A DNA stretch of 17,696 bases, taken from positions 1-17,696 of the forward strand of contig JAISRW010000077.1 in assembly GCA_031273405.1 (NCBI GenBank), given 5' to 3'. Position 1 is the first letter of the stretch. The number at the start of each line of letters is the position of its first letter. A program made the position numbers and the translations under genes. Of the stretch, positions 1 through 7,230 are shown piece after piece. Source of the DNA: Treponema sp. (GTDB lineage Bacteria > Spirochaetota > Spirochaetia > Treponematales > Breznakiellaceae). Under the pieces are notes generated by a model. That model saw only the letters and a program-made list of their open reading frames with translations, did not search any database and had not been told where the DNA came from.

Positions 1-1
1 C

Positions 2-601
2 AGGCTTACCTCCATTGGCGGCGAATACCGCCTTACTGTATACGCGACGGATGTTGAACATGCCACAAGCGGTATGCGGGCGGTGAATATTAGACCCGAT
101 AAGCGCCTTGCCGCGCTGCTCGAAAAACCGGCGGCAGGAAACGCCGGCGTCAATATGGCGAACGTACTCTACGCCGGGGTGGGCAATCCCTTTCGGTTTA
201 CGGTTCAGACCGATAAGGCAGGCGGCGATTATTACGACGGCGATTACATGACCATGCGGGTTTATTCGGAGCGGGACGCTTATTTTAAAGTAAGCCATAT
301 TGATGTAAATGGGAATGTACAGGTTATCTATCCCACATCCCCAGGGGACAACAATTTCATCAGGGCCGGCCAGACGCGGCAAATTCCCGATAACACACGA
401 TTCAGAATGACAGAACCTTATGGACAGGAAATCATTCTCGCAGCGGCTTATAATACTCCTTTTACGGTGGGCCGCCAAAACGCGCCTGAGCCATTATCCA
501 GTTATGCGGTTACCCGCGGGCTGGTTGTTGAAAATGCGGAAACACAAATAACCATGCCCCCTGTGGCAACGGCTAAAGTCACCTATTCCATAAAGCGGTA
601 A
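2..601 (+). CDS. DUF4384-domain protein, C-terminal part (5' truncated by window edge)
   Basis: The reading frame is open from base 2 with no stop before TAA at 601, so the gene begins upstream of the window and about 199 codons are visible. The visible part has the DUF4384 pattern: a region in which a beta-rich protein is described as carrying YFKVSHIDVNGNVQVIYP, then PGDNNFIRAGQTRQIP and a C-terminal strand pair around EIILAAAYNTPF. DUF4384 usually forms the C-terminal module of exported or surface proteins, sometimes attached to caspase-like or kinase domains; which partner domain is present here cannot be seen. The first ATG at 74 is internal and is not taken as the start. A hairpin follows the stop. 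The family assignment is by recognition of the conserved pattern; the function is unknown. Confidence 0.8.
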   Translation, partial: RLTSIGGEYRLTVYATDVEHATSGMRAVNIRPDKRLAALLEKPAAGNAGVNMANVLYAGVGNPFRFTVQTDKAGGDYYDGDYMTMRVYSERDAYFKVSHIDVNGNVQVIYPTSPGDNNFIRAGQTRQIPDNTRFRMTEPYGQEIILAAAYNTPFTVGRQNAPEPLSSYAVTRGLVVENAETQITMPPVATAKVTYSIKR

Positions 602-607
602 AAATGC

Positions 608-638
608 GCCGGGGCATAGGGAATCGCCCTGTCCCGGC
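608..638 (+). terminator. Possible terminator hairpin after the DUF4384 gene
   Basis: GCCGGG at 608-613 pairs with CCCGGC at 633-638, with further pairing of GGG to CCC inside. The stem is strong but is followed by AGTATATTTACC rather than a clear T tract, so intrinsic termination is only suggested. Confidence 0.35.
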
Positions 639-644
639 AGTATA

Positions 645-673
645 TTTACCGATCCCCCTAAATCGGCTATAGT
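645..673 (+). promoter_or_regulatory. Sigma-70-type promoter for the gene at 680
   Basis: TTTACC at 645-650 (-35, 4 of 6), a 17-bp spacer and TATAGT at 668-673 (-10, 5 of 6). The -10 ends six bases before the ATG at 680, so the expected transcription start falls on or next to the start codon. No Shine-Dalgarno sequence lies between. Confidence 0.55.
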
Positions 674-679
674 ATAAAC

Positions 680-1780
680 ATGATACGGCGGATGCTGCTT
701 GCCGCAGCGCTTCTGGTTCCTCTTGCCCTTGGGGAAGCCCAGGAAGAAGCCCCCTCAGGGGAGAGCGGGGCGCCGGGGATCTTTCCGGTTTCCCTGCTTC
801 TTGAGGCGGCGGAGACTGCCGCCCTGTGGCAGCCGGACTGGCCTTTGCCCCCGGACGCCTTCAGGCCGCAAAACCGGGAGGCCCCGTTTCTCGGGGCGGA
901 AGTCTCAATCAGCGCCCCGGACGGCTCGGGGGAGGCCCCGGCGGTGTACCGCTTCGTCAGGGACGGGGAGGGGAGGGTGAGGGAATGTCCCTTTTTGCTG
1001 GAAGGGGAACCGGTTCAGGCGGAGTTTTCGTACAACAGCGAGTTTCTTGCGGCGGCCATTACGCTCAGGCATCTCGCTGAAGGGGAGGACCCGGAAGGGG
1101 CTTCTCTGGAACTTGAGGTTTTAAGGTGGGAGGCTTCCCGGCCTTCCCTCATACGGGTTCTGGCGGGCGGAACCTATTCCTTTGTCTTTATTCAGAGAAA
1201 GGCCGCGGGGATTCTTGAGACCTGGCACGACACTGAGGGCCGGCTTCTTGGGGCCTACGATTTTACCCTGGCGCCCCAGGCCGGCGGGGAGAGGATCGTG
1301 TCCTCCAGGCTCCGGGGGTCTGGCGGCGGGGAAGGGGAGAGGCGCTATTATGACAGCCGGGGCCTGGTAACGGGGATTTCGGGCCCCCATGGGAATTTTG
1401 CGGTTCTCTATTACCTCGATGATCTTCCCCGGTATTGGGATTACCGTCCGGCCCCCCCGGAACAGGAGGCCCCCTCGGACGGGGAAGCCCCTTCGGAGGG
1501 AGAGGCCCCCCCGGCGCCGGCCGCCTGGTCCCTCGACTGGGACGAAAAGACCTTCCTCCTCATGGGGCTTTCGTCATCTCCGCCGTTTGCGGCGGAAGAA
1601 GAGGCTCCCGGAGAAGCCGCGGCAGCACTGCCGGTTGATTGTCGCTATGAATATACCCTGGACGAAAGGGGGAACTGGATCGAACGGAGGGAAATCAGAA
1701 TGATCCGCACTTTGGATCTTCTGGTACCTTCCAGGGGAGTAACAATCAGGCGGAATCTGGAATACGGAGAGGAAGAATGA
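680..1780 (+). CDS. Exported hypothetical protein with YD-like beta repeats
   Basis: A 366-aa protein beginning with a signal peptide: MIRRM, a hydrophobic stretch AAALLVPLALG, and a plausible signal peptidase I site after GEA near residue 20. No lipobox cysteine is present, so a periplasmic or surface location is likelier than a lipoprotein. Segments such as YDSRGLVTGISGPHGNF, WHDTEGRLLGAYDF and YTLDERGNWIERREI resemble the YD or MORN-like strands of Rhs-type and outer-membrane-associated proteins, but the match is loose. A low-complexity Pro/Glu/Ala insert (about residues 258-282) lies near the C-terminus. No Shine-Dalgarno precedes the start. The stop overlaps the next start by ATGA, so the two genes are translationally coupled. 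I do not recognise a named family. Confidence 0.8.
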   Translation: MIRRMLLAAALLVPLALGEAQEEAPSGESGAPGIFPVSLLLEAAETAALWQPDWPLPPDAFRPQNREAPFLGAEVSISAPDGSGEAPAVYRFVRDGEGRVRECPFLLEGEPVQAEFSYNSEFLAAAITLRHLAEGEDPEGASLELEVLRWEASRPSLIRVLAGGTYSFVFIQRKAAGILETWHDTEGRLLGAYDFTLAPQAGGERIVSSRLRGSGGGEGERRYYDSRGLVTGISGPHGNFAVLYYLDDLPRYWDYRPAPPEQEAPSDGEAPSEGEAPPAPAAWSLDWDEKTFLLMGLSSSPPFAAEEEAPGEAAAALPVDCRYEYTLDERGNWIERREIRMIRTLDLLVPSRGVTIRRNLEYGEEE

Positions 1781-2028
1781 GCGTGTCCGTAGAATGGAAA
1801 GACGTAAAATACGATGAAATCTTTGAGCAGGAACTGCGGGGCCTTAAGCGCCGCCGGGAGACCGACCCCCGCTGTACCGTCGCCGACATTGAGGGGACCC
1901 TTCAGCACCTCTACATCATGGACGGGGCCGACTGGTACGGGCGGGGCGGCGTGCAGGATATAACCATGGCGGCGACCATAGCCGCCTATGAACATTTTAT
2001 CGCCGAATGGAAATCGGCAAGGAGTTAG
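1777..2028 (+). CDS. Conserved-looking small protein, 83 aa
   Basis: Starts at ATG 1777 inside the ATGA overlap with the exported protein, with AGAGG a few bases upstream as ribosome binding site. The protein is soluble and mixed alpha/beta with no signal or membrane segment. It contains the run CTVADIEGTLQHLYIMDGADW and ends with an amphipathic helix AAYEHFIAEWK. Its stop lies 2 bp before the parvulin start, so the three genes appear to be one operon. I do not recognise the family. The acidic, Trp-rich centre might suggest a binding partner role, but nothing in the sequence shows a function. Confidence 0.75.
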   Translation: MSVSVEWKDVKYDEIFEQELRGLKRRRETDPRCTVADIEGTLQHLYIMDGADWYGRGGVQDITMAATIAAYEHFIAEWKSARS

Positions 2029-2030
2029 CT

Positions 2031-2309
2031 ATGGAATGGCGGGCAAGTCATATTTTGGTAAAGGATCGCTCCAAGGCGGAGGACATCCTCAAGCGGATCA
2101 AGCAGGGGGCCTCTTTTGAAGCCATGGCCAGGGAATTTTCCACCTGCCCTTCCAAATCCTCCGGGGGAGACCTCGGCTGGTTCGGGCCGGGTAAGATGGT
2201 AGCCCCCTTCGAGTCGGCGGTCAAACGCCTTTCCCCCGGTTCCGTGGGGGATGTGGTTCAGACCCAGTTTGGTTATCACATCATCAAGTGTACCGGCAGG
2301 AAAGACTGA
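2031..2309 (+). CDS. Parvulin-type peptidyl-prolyl cis-trans isomerase, 92 aa
   Basis: A single-domain parvulin (PpiC/rotamase family) that would catalyse cis-trans isomerisation of prolyl bonds. The family hallmarks are in order: ASHILVKDRSKAEDILKRI at the N-terminus, the FEAMAREFSTCPSKSSGGDLGWF core, and the C-terminal GDVVQTQFGYHIIK strand with its active-site His. Length matches E. coli PpiC (93 aa), and there is no signal peptide, so it is cytoplasmic. An upstream in-frame ATG at 2007 exists but lies inside the preceding gene. ATG 2031 is preferred because AAGGAG sits at 2019-2024 with 6-nt spacing and because the family normally starts just before ASHIL. It is the last gene of the 680-2309 cluster. 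Confidence 0.9.
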   Translation: MEWRASHILVKDRSKAEDILKRIKQGASFEAMAREFSTCPSKSSGGDLGWFGPGKMVAPFESAVKRLSPGSVGDVVQTQFGYHIIKCTGRKD

Positions 2310-2376
2310 ATTCCCCGGGAAATTTTGGCATCCTTTGCAGGATTACTCTGCAAGATCACCCTGCGGGTATCACCCA

Positions 2377-2415
2377 GAGGCTTTCCCAAAACTAACCGAG
2401 TTTTAGGAAAAGCTC
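2377..2415 (+). repeat. Palindromic repeat, GGCTTTCCCAAAAC family
   Basis: GAGGCTTTCCCAAAACT at 2377-2393 forms an inverted repeat with AGTTTTAGGAAAAGC starting at 2399, with a 5-nt loop. Related hairpins occur at 6829-6860, 6908-6939 and 17091-17353. It lies between the parvulin stop and the promoter at 2429. Upstream of it, 2330-2376 holds two smaller hairpins (TTGCAG/CTGCAA and GATCACCC/GGGTATC) that could also help end transcription. Confidence 0.7.
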
Positions 2416-2428
2416 CCTATAGACAAAC

Positions 2429-2457
2429 TTGAATATATATATGTTCCGGGCTATAAT
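2429..2457 (+). promoter_or_regulatory. Near-consensus sigma-70 promoter for the HD-GYP gene
   Basis: TTGAAT at 2429-2434, a spacer of exactly 17 bp, and TATAAT at 2452-2457. The ATG at 2464 follows six bases later with no Shine-Dalgarno, so the predicted transcript starts at the A of the start codon and is leaderless. Confidence 0.8.
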
Positions 2458-2463
2458 ACGGCT

Positions 2464-3720
2464 ATGGCAAACGAAACGACCGATTTTAAATCCATACTCC
2501 AGCTTGATTCTGAATTGAACCAGATTCAGGACTTGGATCTTCTTTTGGAACGGATACTCCTGGAAGCCAGAAGGGTAGTCCGTGCCGATGCGGGTTCCAT
2601 ATATGTCAAAGAGGCGGTCGAAGAAAACGGCCGGAAAACAGAAAAGCTTGTGATAAAATATTCCCAGAACGAAACCCTCCAGAAGGAGCTTCCTCCGGGG
2701 CAAAAGCTTATATTCTCGGTCTTTTCGGTTCCGATTAACGAAAAGACCATCTCGGGCTACTGCGCCCTCAACCGGACCCTAGTCAATGTGGCCGATGTCT
2801 ACAATTTGCCGCCGGGGGTTCCCTATTCCTTCGGCGTCTCCTATGACAAGATCTCAGGATATAAAACCACTTCGAGCCTGAATGTTCCCCTAAAAACCGC
2901 CGACGGCAAGCTTTTGGGGGTCATCCAGATCATCAACTCCAAAGATGAAGCGGGCAATACCGTTCCTTTTTCCAGGGACGACGAATTTGTCATAACCCAT
3001 TTCGCCGCCAACGCCACCCTGGCCCTCCAGCGGGCCCAGATGACCCGGTCCATGATCCTCAGGATGATTAAGATGGCCGAATCCAGGGACCCCAAGGAAA
3101 CAGGCACCCATGTCAACCGGGTCGCCGGCTATGCGGTGGAAATCTACGACCGCTGGGCCTACCACCACGGGGTGAGCGAAACCGAAAAGGAACGCTTTCG
3201 GGACACCCTGAAGATAGCCGCCATGCTGCACGATGTGGGGAAGGTTGCGATATCCGATACGATCCTGAAGAAACCCGCCCGGTTTACCCCGGAGGAATAC
3301 AAGATCATGCAGAGCCATACCCTGGAAGGGGCCCGGTATTTTGACGACCCCCAGTCCCCGCTGGATATAATTTCCAGAGATATAGCGTTAACCCACCATG
3401 AAAACTGGGACGGTACGGGCTATCCCGGCTGGATTGATGTCCAGACACGGCAGCCGGTTAAAACTGATTCCCAGGGAAACGCCGTGGGCAAAAAGGGCGA
3501 AGAAATACCCCTTACCGGCCGGATAATCGCCATTGCCGATGTGTATGACGCCCTCTGTTCCAGGCGGGTCTATAAGGACCCCTGGTCCGAGGAAGATGTA
3601 TTGTCCGAACTCCGCAAGATGGGAGGCTCCAAATTCGATCCCGAACTGACCGGAATCTTTTTTGAAATTCTCCCCAGCATCAAACAAATCCAGAGCCTCT
3701 ACCCCGAATCAAACGATTAG
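2464..3720 (+). CDS. GAF-HD-GYP cyclic di-GMP phosphodiesterase
   Basis: A 418-aa cytoplasmic signalling protein. Residues about 8-190 form a GAF sensor domain (EARRVVRADAGSIYV, LNVPLKTADGKLLGVIQI). A helical linker follows, then an HD-GYP domain at about 200-410. The catalytic set is intact: HD at 256-257 (MLHDVGK), His285 in QSHTLEGA, HH at 311-312, and the GYP motif at 319-321 in HHENWDGTGYPGW; Asp359 and Asp362 lie in IADVYDALCSRR. HD-GYP proteins hydrolyse c-di-GMP to pGpG or GMP, often controlling motility and surface behaviour. The ligand of the GAF domain is not evident. There is no transmembrane segment. It is monocistronic with its own promoter and is followed by a palindrome/MITE region. 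Confidence 0.92.
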   Translation: MANETTDFKSILQLDSELNQIQDLDLLLERILLEARRVVRADAGSIYVKEAVEENGRKTEKLVIKYSQNETLQKELPPGQKLIFSVFSVPINEKTISGYCALNRTLVNVADVYNLPPGVPYSFGVSYDKISGYKTTSSLNVPLKTADGKLLGVIQIINSKDEAGNTVPFSRDDEFVITHFAANATLALQRAQMTRSMILRMIKMAESRDPKETGTHVNRVAGYAVEIYDRWAYHHGVSETEKERFRDTLKIAAMLHDVGKVAISDTILKKPARFTPEEYKIMQSHTLEGARYFDDPQSPLDIISRDIALTHHENWDGTGYPGWIDVQTRQPVKTDSQGNAVGKKGEEIPLTGRIIAIADVYDALCSRRVYKDPWSEEDVLSELRKMGGSKFDPELTGIFFEILPSIKQIQSLYPESND

Positions 3721-3732
3721 CGCCAGTCAATA

Positions 3733-4005
3733 TTTTAACCACGGAGCTCACGGACAGATCCAGCGCCAAGCAAGCCGGCGGACTAACTAATGACGAATCA
3801 TCGATAATTTGTAACTATTCAGTCGTAGCGTGATTTTAGAACTTTTCTTGTTCTCAAGTGCATTTAACAAAAGGGCTCCGCCCTTTTCGCTCCAATCGGC
3901 TCCATTTCGGGGCTCAAAGCCCCTTCATTCCGCCGATTTCCGCTATCCCCGCATTAGTCCTGAGTAGTTACCTTTTTTCTTTTGTCCGCGGGATCAGTGG
4001 TTAAA
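3733..4005. repeat. TTAACCAC-type palindrome split by a MITE
   Basis: The left half, TTTAACCACGGAGCTCACGG starting at 3734, and the right half (GTCCGCGGGATCAGTGGTTAAA ending about 4004) are imperfect inverted repeats. They resemble the intact palindrome at 17417-17500. The MITE copy at 3811-3971 lies between them, together with about 50 bp of unassigned sequence at 3757-3810. The rightmost TTA at 4001-4003 is the stop codon of the minus-strand yaiI gene. No gene is visible in 3721-4000. Confidence 0.6.
3811..3971 (-). mobile_element. MITE copy A (GTAACTACTCAGG family)
   Basis: A 161-bp non-coding element bounded by GTAACTATTCAG at 3811 and CTGAGTAGTTAC ending at 3971 (11 of 12 terminal positions match). 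It shares internal hairpins with copies at 14635-14829 and 17118-17313: the GGGGCTCAAAGCCCC hairpin, the CTTGTTCTCAAGTGC segment and the CGCTATCCCCGCAT end. It is shorter than the other copies because the GGGGACCCACAGGGTCCC segment and part of the GC-rich end are missing. It has the same orientation as the 17118 copy and opposite to the 14635 copy. No target duplication is visible at the flanks. Confidence 0.8.
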
Positions 4006-4465
4006 TTTTTTCATCCTTCCTTCTCAGCCTGGTGAGTTCCCGGTCGAGGCTGTCGGCAAAGGTTTTGAGTTCTTTCCTGCCGTAGGCGGCGGTCCTTTCC
4101 GTCCCCAGGCCGTTTTCAGCCAGGCCGACCATAAAGTCCCTGAGGGAGCAGAGTTCCCGAATATTCTCTTTTGTGTAGCTTCTTCCCCTGTCGTCCAGCA
4201 CAGTGACGCCGTTTTCCGCCAGCCGTTCCGCCAGGGGTACGTCCCGGGTAAGGACCAGATCTCCCGGCCGGGCCAGTTCTACGATGCGGTTGTCCGCGGA
4301 GCCTTCCCCGGGGGGGCACAACTCCATAGCGGCGTTTTCCCCGGCTATGCCGGGAATGGGGCGGTTTGCGGCGAACAGGGCCCTGATTCCGGTTCTATTT
4401 GCATAGCGGAGAACGATTTCCCTGGCCGGCCGGGGGCAGGAATCGGCGTCAACCAGGATTTTCAC
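4001..4465 (-). CDS. yaiI: YaiI/YqxD (DUF188) family protein
   Basis: About 154 aa with the family N-terminus KILVDADSCPRPAREIV, then NRPIPG, the central DNRIVELARPGDLVLTRDVPLAE block and the C-terminal RGRSYTKENIRE and LRDFMVGL motifs. Together these identify the UPF0178/DUF188 family, which has a PIN-like fold with conserved acidic residues suggestive of metal-dependent RNase activity; the actual substrate is not known. The GTG start at 4465 aligns with the family start and overlaps the end of the upstream manA frame by 17 nt. An ATG at 4495 would add ten residues with no family match. It is the last gene of the infC operon, and its stop codon lies inside a palindromic repeat. Confidence 0.85.
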   Translation of the reverse strand: MKILVDADSCPRPAREIVLRYANRTGIRALFAANRPIPGIAGENAAMELCPPGEGSADNRIVELARPGDLVLTRDVPLAERLAENGVTVLDDRGRSYTKENIRELCSLRDFMVGLAENGLGTERTAAYGRKELKTFADSLDRELTRLRRKDEKI

Positions 4466-6035
4466 CGGCCCCGGAACCGCCGACACCCGCGGCATAGAGG
4501 GTATAGGACCCCAGGAGCCTGAGTTCCCCCTGACCGGCAGGGATAAAGGCGGATTCTCCCTGTTTAATCTTTAGCTTTTCATTGCCCCCCTTGTCTTTGA
4601 TCAGAAGCTCTCCCTGGACGACAAGTATTATAGAAGGCCCCGTTTCAAAAAAGACATTTTCCCCGCCGGCCATAAGAGAAAGGGAAAAGTCCCCGCAGGG
4701 GGCGGGGTATTTAAAACAAATGGATTGGTTCCCGGTTTCGGAGTTGTCTTCCGCCTCGACGCCGGGCCTTAGAACCCGGGGCTTAAAGGGAGAAAATACG
4801 AGAACCCGAAAAAGTTCCTTTAAATCAACATGCCTGGAAGTGAGCCCGCCCCTGAGCACATTGTCGGAGTTTGCCATGAGCTCCACCCCCATGCCGCGGA
4901 CATAAGCGTGGAGGATTCCCGCGGGGAGATAAATCGCTTCAGTCGGGGCAAGGCTGAGGAGGTTGAGGTAAAGGGGGGCGATTACCCCGGGATCTCCGGG
5001 ATAGAGCGCCGCGAGGCTCCTCACAAGGGCCCATTCCTCTGCATATTCGGGGTAGTCTTCCTCAAGTTTTTGGTTTTTCCCGTATTCGCCTATCTGCCCC
5101 AGGATTTCCGCGCTCAAACTAAAGAGCCGGGAAAGGAAGCTTCTCAGAGGAAAAAGATCTTCCGGGCCGCCCAGGGCGGACACAAGGGGCTCCAGGGCGG
5201 ATCTCAGGCCGGATTTCCCGCCGAATATCTCCAGGAGGGAGCGGATCTCGCCGGGCCGGCGAAAGCCGCACATGGCCTTAAAGGGGCTTAGAGCGCAGAG
5301 TATTTCCGGCTTGTGGTTGGGGTCCTTGTAATTCCGCTCGGCCCCATCGAGGGGGATGTTCTCGCCGTTTTCCCGCTCCCAGCCCTGCCGGGCCTGCTCT
5401 GCGTTGGGGTGGGCCTGTATAGAAAGGGGTTTCGCCGCCGCCAGGACCTTGAAGAGAAAAGGCAGGGCGCCGAAATCCCTCTCGGTCTGCTCCCCCAGAA
5501 AGTACCGGGGGTCTCCGGCTATGAGATCCGGCAGGGACAGTTCTTCCTCTCCCCCTCCCTCCCCTATGATCCGGGAAGGCCCCGAGGGATGAACCCCCAT
5601 CCAGAGTTCGGCCCAGGGAATCCTGGAAATATTTTTTTCCCCCAGGAATTCCGGAAGCCACCGGGGAGAACCCCAGTCGTAGTTTTTTACCGTGTTTTTC
5701 AGCTTATAAACCGGGGCGGAACAAGGCGTCCGGGCTTCCTCCGGCAAGACCAGCGTTTTCTCCAGCCGGGAAATAATATCCAGGGTGAGCGCCTCCGCCG
5801 CTTTCGCTTCTTCCCCCTCGGTTTTTTTCAGGGCCTTCTGGACCTCGTTGCAGAGGAGAAAGCCCGTGAGAACGGCGATCTTAAGGGGATCTTTCAGGCC
5901 TGAGGAATCCCGGGTGCTTTCCACATTCTTTTTATAGGTTTCAAGGAGGGCGTCTAAATACTTTTTATCTTCGTCTTCAGTGGAAATAATAACCGAGGTC
6001 CCCAAAACATCAATATGCAGATTGTTTTTCGGCAC
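4449..6035 (-). CDS. manA: ZapA domain fused to type I mannose-6-phosphate isomerase
   Basis: A continuous 528-codon frame starting at GTG 6035 with AAGAGG just upstream. Residues 1-70 are ZapA-like (HIDVLGTSVIISTEDEDKKYLDALLETY, then GLKDPLKIAVLTGFLLCNEVQKAL); ZapA binds and bundles FtsZ at the division ring. Residues 72-105 are a charged helical linker. Residues 108-528 form a complete type I phosphomannose isomerase, which interconverts mannose-6-P and fructose-6-P. Zinc ligands are present: Gln207 and His209 in SIQAHPN, Glu244 in HKPEIL and His376 in PAGILHAYVRG. Arg395 occupies the expected catalytic position in DNVLRGG. No in-frame ATG or GTG with a ribosome binding site separates the parts; only a TTG in the linker could restart translation. 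Fusion of these families is unusual, and a sequencing frameshift cannot be fully excluded. Confidence 0.88.
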   Translation of the reverse strand: MPKNNLHIDVLGTSVIISTEDEDKKYLDALLETYKKNVESTRDSSGLKDPLKIAVLTGFLLCNEVQKALKKTEGEEAKAAEALTLDIISRLEKTLVLPEEARTPCSAPVYKLKNTVKNYDWGSPRWLPEFLGEKNISRIPWAELWMGVHPSGPSRIIGEGGGEEELSLPDLIAGDPRYFLGEQTERDFGALPFLFKVLAAAKPLSIQAHPNAEQARQGWERENGENIPLDGAERNYKDPNHKPEILCALSPFKAMCGFRRPGEIRSLLEIFGGKSGLRSALEPLVSALGGPEDLFPLRSFLSRLFSLSAEILGQIGEYGKNQKLEEDYPEYAEEWALVRSLAALYPGDPGVIAPLYLNLLSLAPTEAIYLPAGILHAYVRGMGVELMANSDNVLRGGLTSRHVDLKELFRVLVFSPFKPRVLRPGVEAEDNSETGNQSICFKYPAPCGDFSLSLMAGGENVFFETGPSIILVVQGELLIKDKGGNEKLKIKQGESAFIPAGQGELRLLGSYTLYAAGVGGSGAGENPG

Positions 6036-6044
6036 CCGAACCTC

Positions 6045-6446
6045 TTAAAAAATGTCAAGTTCCCCGCTATCCTGGAGGGAACCGGCGGCTTCCTTTTCGT
6101 CTTCTTCCGGGACAGGTTCCGATATAGGCGGTTCCGGTTTTTCCGGTTCCGGTTTTGTCTCCGGCGAAGGAAGCGGCGCCGCTTCTCCGCGGCCCCCAGG
6201 GGAGAGGACGCTTTCTATGGCGTCCTCAAACTGGTTAAGCCGTTCCAGGGAAGCCAGGATGCCGTCTTCAATACGGTTTTGGTCGTCGGTGAAACGCTGG
6301 ATCAATGCCTCAAGCTCGTCAACCCGCTTTTGGCAGGAATCCAGTTTCTCCCTAAGACGGGAATTTTCTTCCGTCACCTTTCCGACATAATCAATCGTTT
6401 TGGTGACTTTTGTTTCCAGCAGTTTGACTTGATCCAGAGTTATCAT
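6045..6446 (-). CDS. ZapB-like coiled-coil protein
   Basis: A 133-aa protein starting one base after the rplT stop, with GAGG six bases before its ATG, so it is coupled to rplT. Residues about 1-75 are a continuous heptad-rich coiled coil (VKLLETKVTKTIDYVGKV, NSRLREKLDSCQKRVDEL). It is followed by a Pro/Glu-rich disordered tail (about 85-125) ending GELDIF. The short N-terminal coiled coil and position immediately before a ZapA domain make it a candidate ZapB-type partner in Z-ring organisation; that role is inferred from context, since coiled coils are weak evidence on their own. The acidic C-terminal motif could be an interaction peptide. Confidence 0.75.
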   Translation of the reverse strand: MITLDQVKLLETKVTKTIDYVGKVTEENSRLREKLDSCQKRVDELEALIQRFTDDQNRIEDGILASLERLNQFEDAIESVLSPGGRGEAAPLPSPETKPEPEKPEPPISEPVPEEDEKEAAGSLQDSGELDIF

Positions 6447-6447
6447 A

Positions 6448-6807
6448 TTAAACCTCTAACGCCGCTTTCGCTTGGGCTGCCACCGTCTTGAAAGCGGCGG
6501 AATCTTCAATAGCCATGTTCGCCAGGGTTTTCCGGTTGATGGAAATTCCCGCCTTATTCAGGCCGTCCACCAGGCGGGAATAAGAAATCCCCTCCTGCCG
6601 GCAGGCCGCGTTGATCCGGATGATCCAGAGCCTGCGGAAATCGCCCTTCCGGTCCCGGCGGTCCCTGTAGGCGTAGAAAAGCCCCTTGGTAACCGCGTCC
6701 TTCGCGGTCTTATAGTTTGAATGCCGGCGGCCCCAATAGCCTTTTGCCAGCTTGAGTATTTTTTTACGGTGATTCTTGCGTTTTGATCCGTCTATCGCTC
6801 TTGCCAT
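6448..6807 (-). CDS. rplT: 50S ribosomal protein L20
   Basis: A 119-aa protein with the full L20 pattern: [59 protein letters not shown] and [14 protein letters not shown]20 nucleates assembly of the 50S subunit and in many bacteria represses its own operon by binding the mRNA leader. AGGAG lies about seven bases upstream of the ATG at 6807. It follows rpmI in the standard infC-rpmI-rplT order, but the rpmI-rplT gap is 153 bp and filled with palindromic repeats, longer than usual. Confidence 0.97.
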   Translation of the reverse strand: MARAIDGSKRKNHRKKILKLAKGYWGRRHSNYKTAKDAVTKGLFYAYRDRRDRKGDFRRLWIIRINAACRQEGISYSRLVDGLNKAGISINRKTLANMAIEDSAAFKTVAAQAKAALEV

Positions 6808-6823
6808 GATTAACTCCTCTTAA

Positions 6824-6950
6824 TTAAAGGCTTTCCCAAAACTGAAGTTTTCGGAAAGCCGCCTTAAATTTAAATGAAAAAACGGGCTTTAGGCCGCTTT
6901 TCCGGAAGGCCTTCCCTAAACTTCAGTTTTTGAAAAGCCGCCTTAAATTA
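6824..6950 (-). repeat. Two tandem GGCTTTCCCAAAAC hairpins between rpmI and rplT
   Basis: Unit 1 pairs GGCTTTCCCAAAAC at 6829-6842 with GTTTTCGGAAAGCC ending at 6860. Unit 2, 6908-6939, is a diverged copy (GGCCTTCCCTAAAC with GTTTTTGAAAAGCC). Both are followed by GCCTTAAATT. Related copies occur at 2377 and 17091. In the transcript they form two stem-loops between the rpmI and rplT reading frames. Confidence 0.7.
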
Positions 6951-6960
6951 CATCAGACCC

Positions 6961-7161
6961 TTAACCGTAGGGCAGCAAGCATTTTTTGATAACCGCCACG
7001 TTGTCGCTGGACAATATGCCGGCATGGCGGAGATTCCGCTTCCGTTTGTTTGACTTCTTGGTCAAAATATGGCGCAGGTTTTGTTTCTTGTACTTAACCT
7101 TGCCGGTTCCCGTAAAGGAATAACGCTTGGCTGCGCTTTTCTTTGTTTTCATCTTGGGCAT
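6961..7161 (-). CDS. rpmI: 50S ribosomal protein L35
   Basis: A 66-aa basic protein with the L35 signature [20 protein letters not shown], the [16 protein letters not shown] centre and a C-terminal [12 protein letters not shown]. It is preceded by a purine-rich GAGG and lies 69 bp after the infC stop. That gap contains a perfect hairpin (GGAATTTTC/GAAAATTCC at about 7188-7206) and GC-rich GGCGCC repeats. Second gene of the infC operon. Confidence 0.96.
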   Translation of the reverse strand: MPKMKTKKSAAKRYSFTGTGKVKYKKQNLRHILTKKSNKRKRNLRHAGILSSDNVAVIKKCLLPYG

Positions 7162-7230
7162 AATAGCAACCTCAACATATTATACGGAATTTTCCGCGAA
7201 AATTCCGGCGGCGCCGGCGGCGCCGGCATC

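Noticed and set aside
2007..2030. Start of the parvulin at ATG 2007
   Set aside because: It lies inside the preceding gene; ATG 2031 has the ribosome site at proper spacing and the family length.
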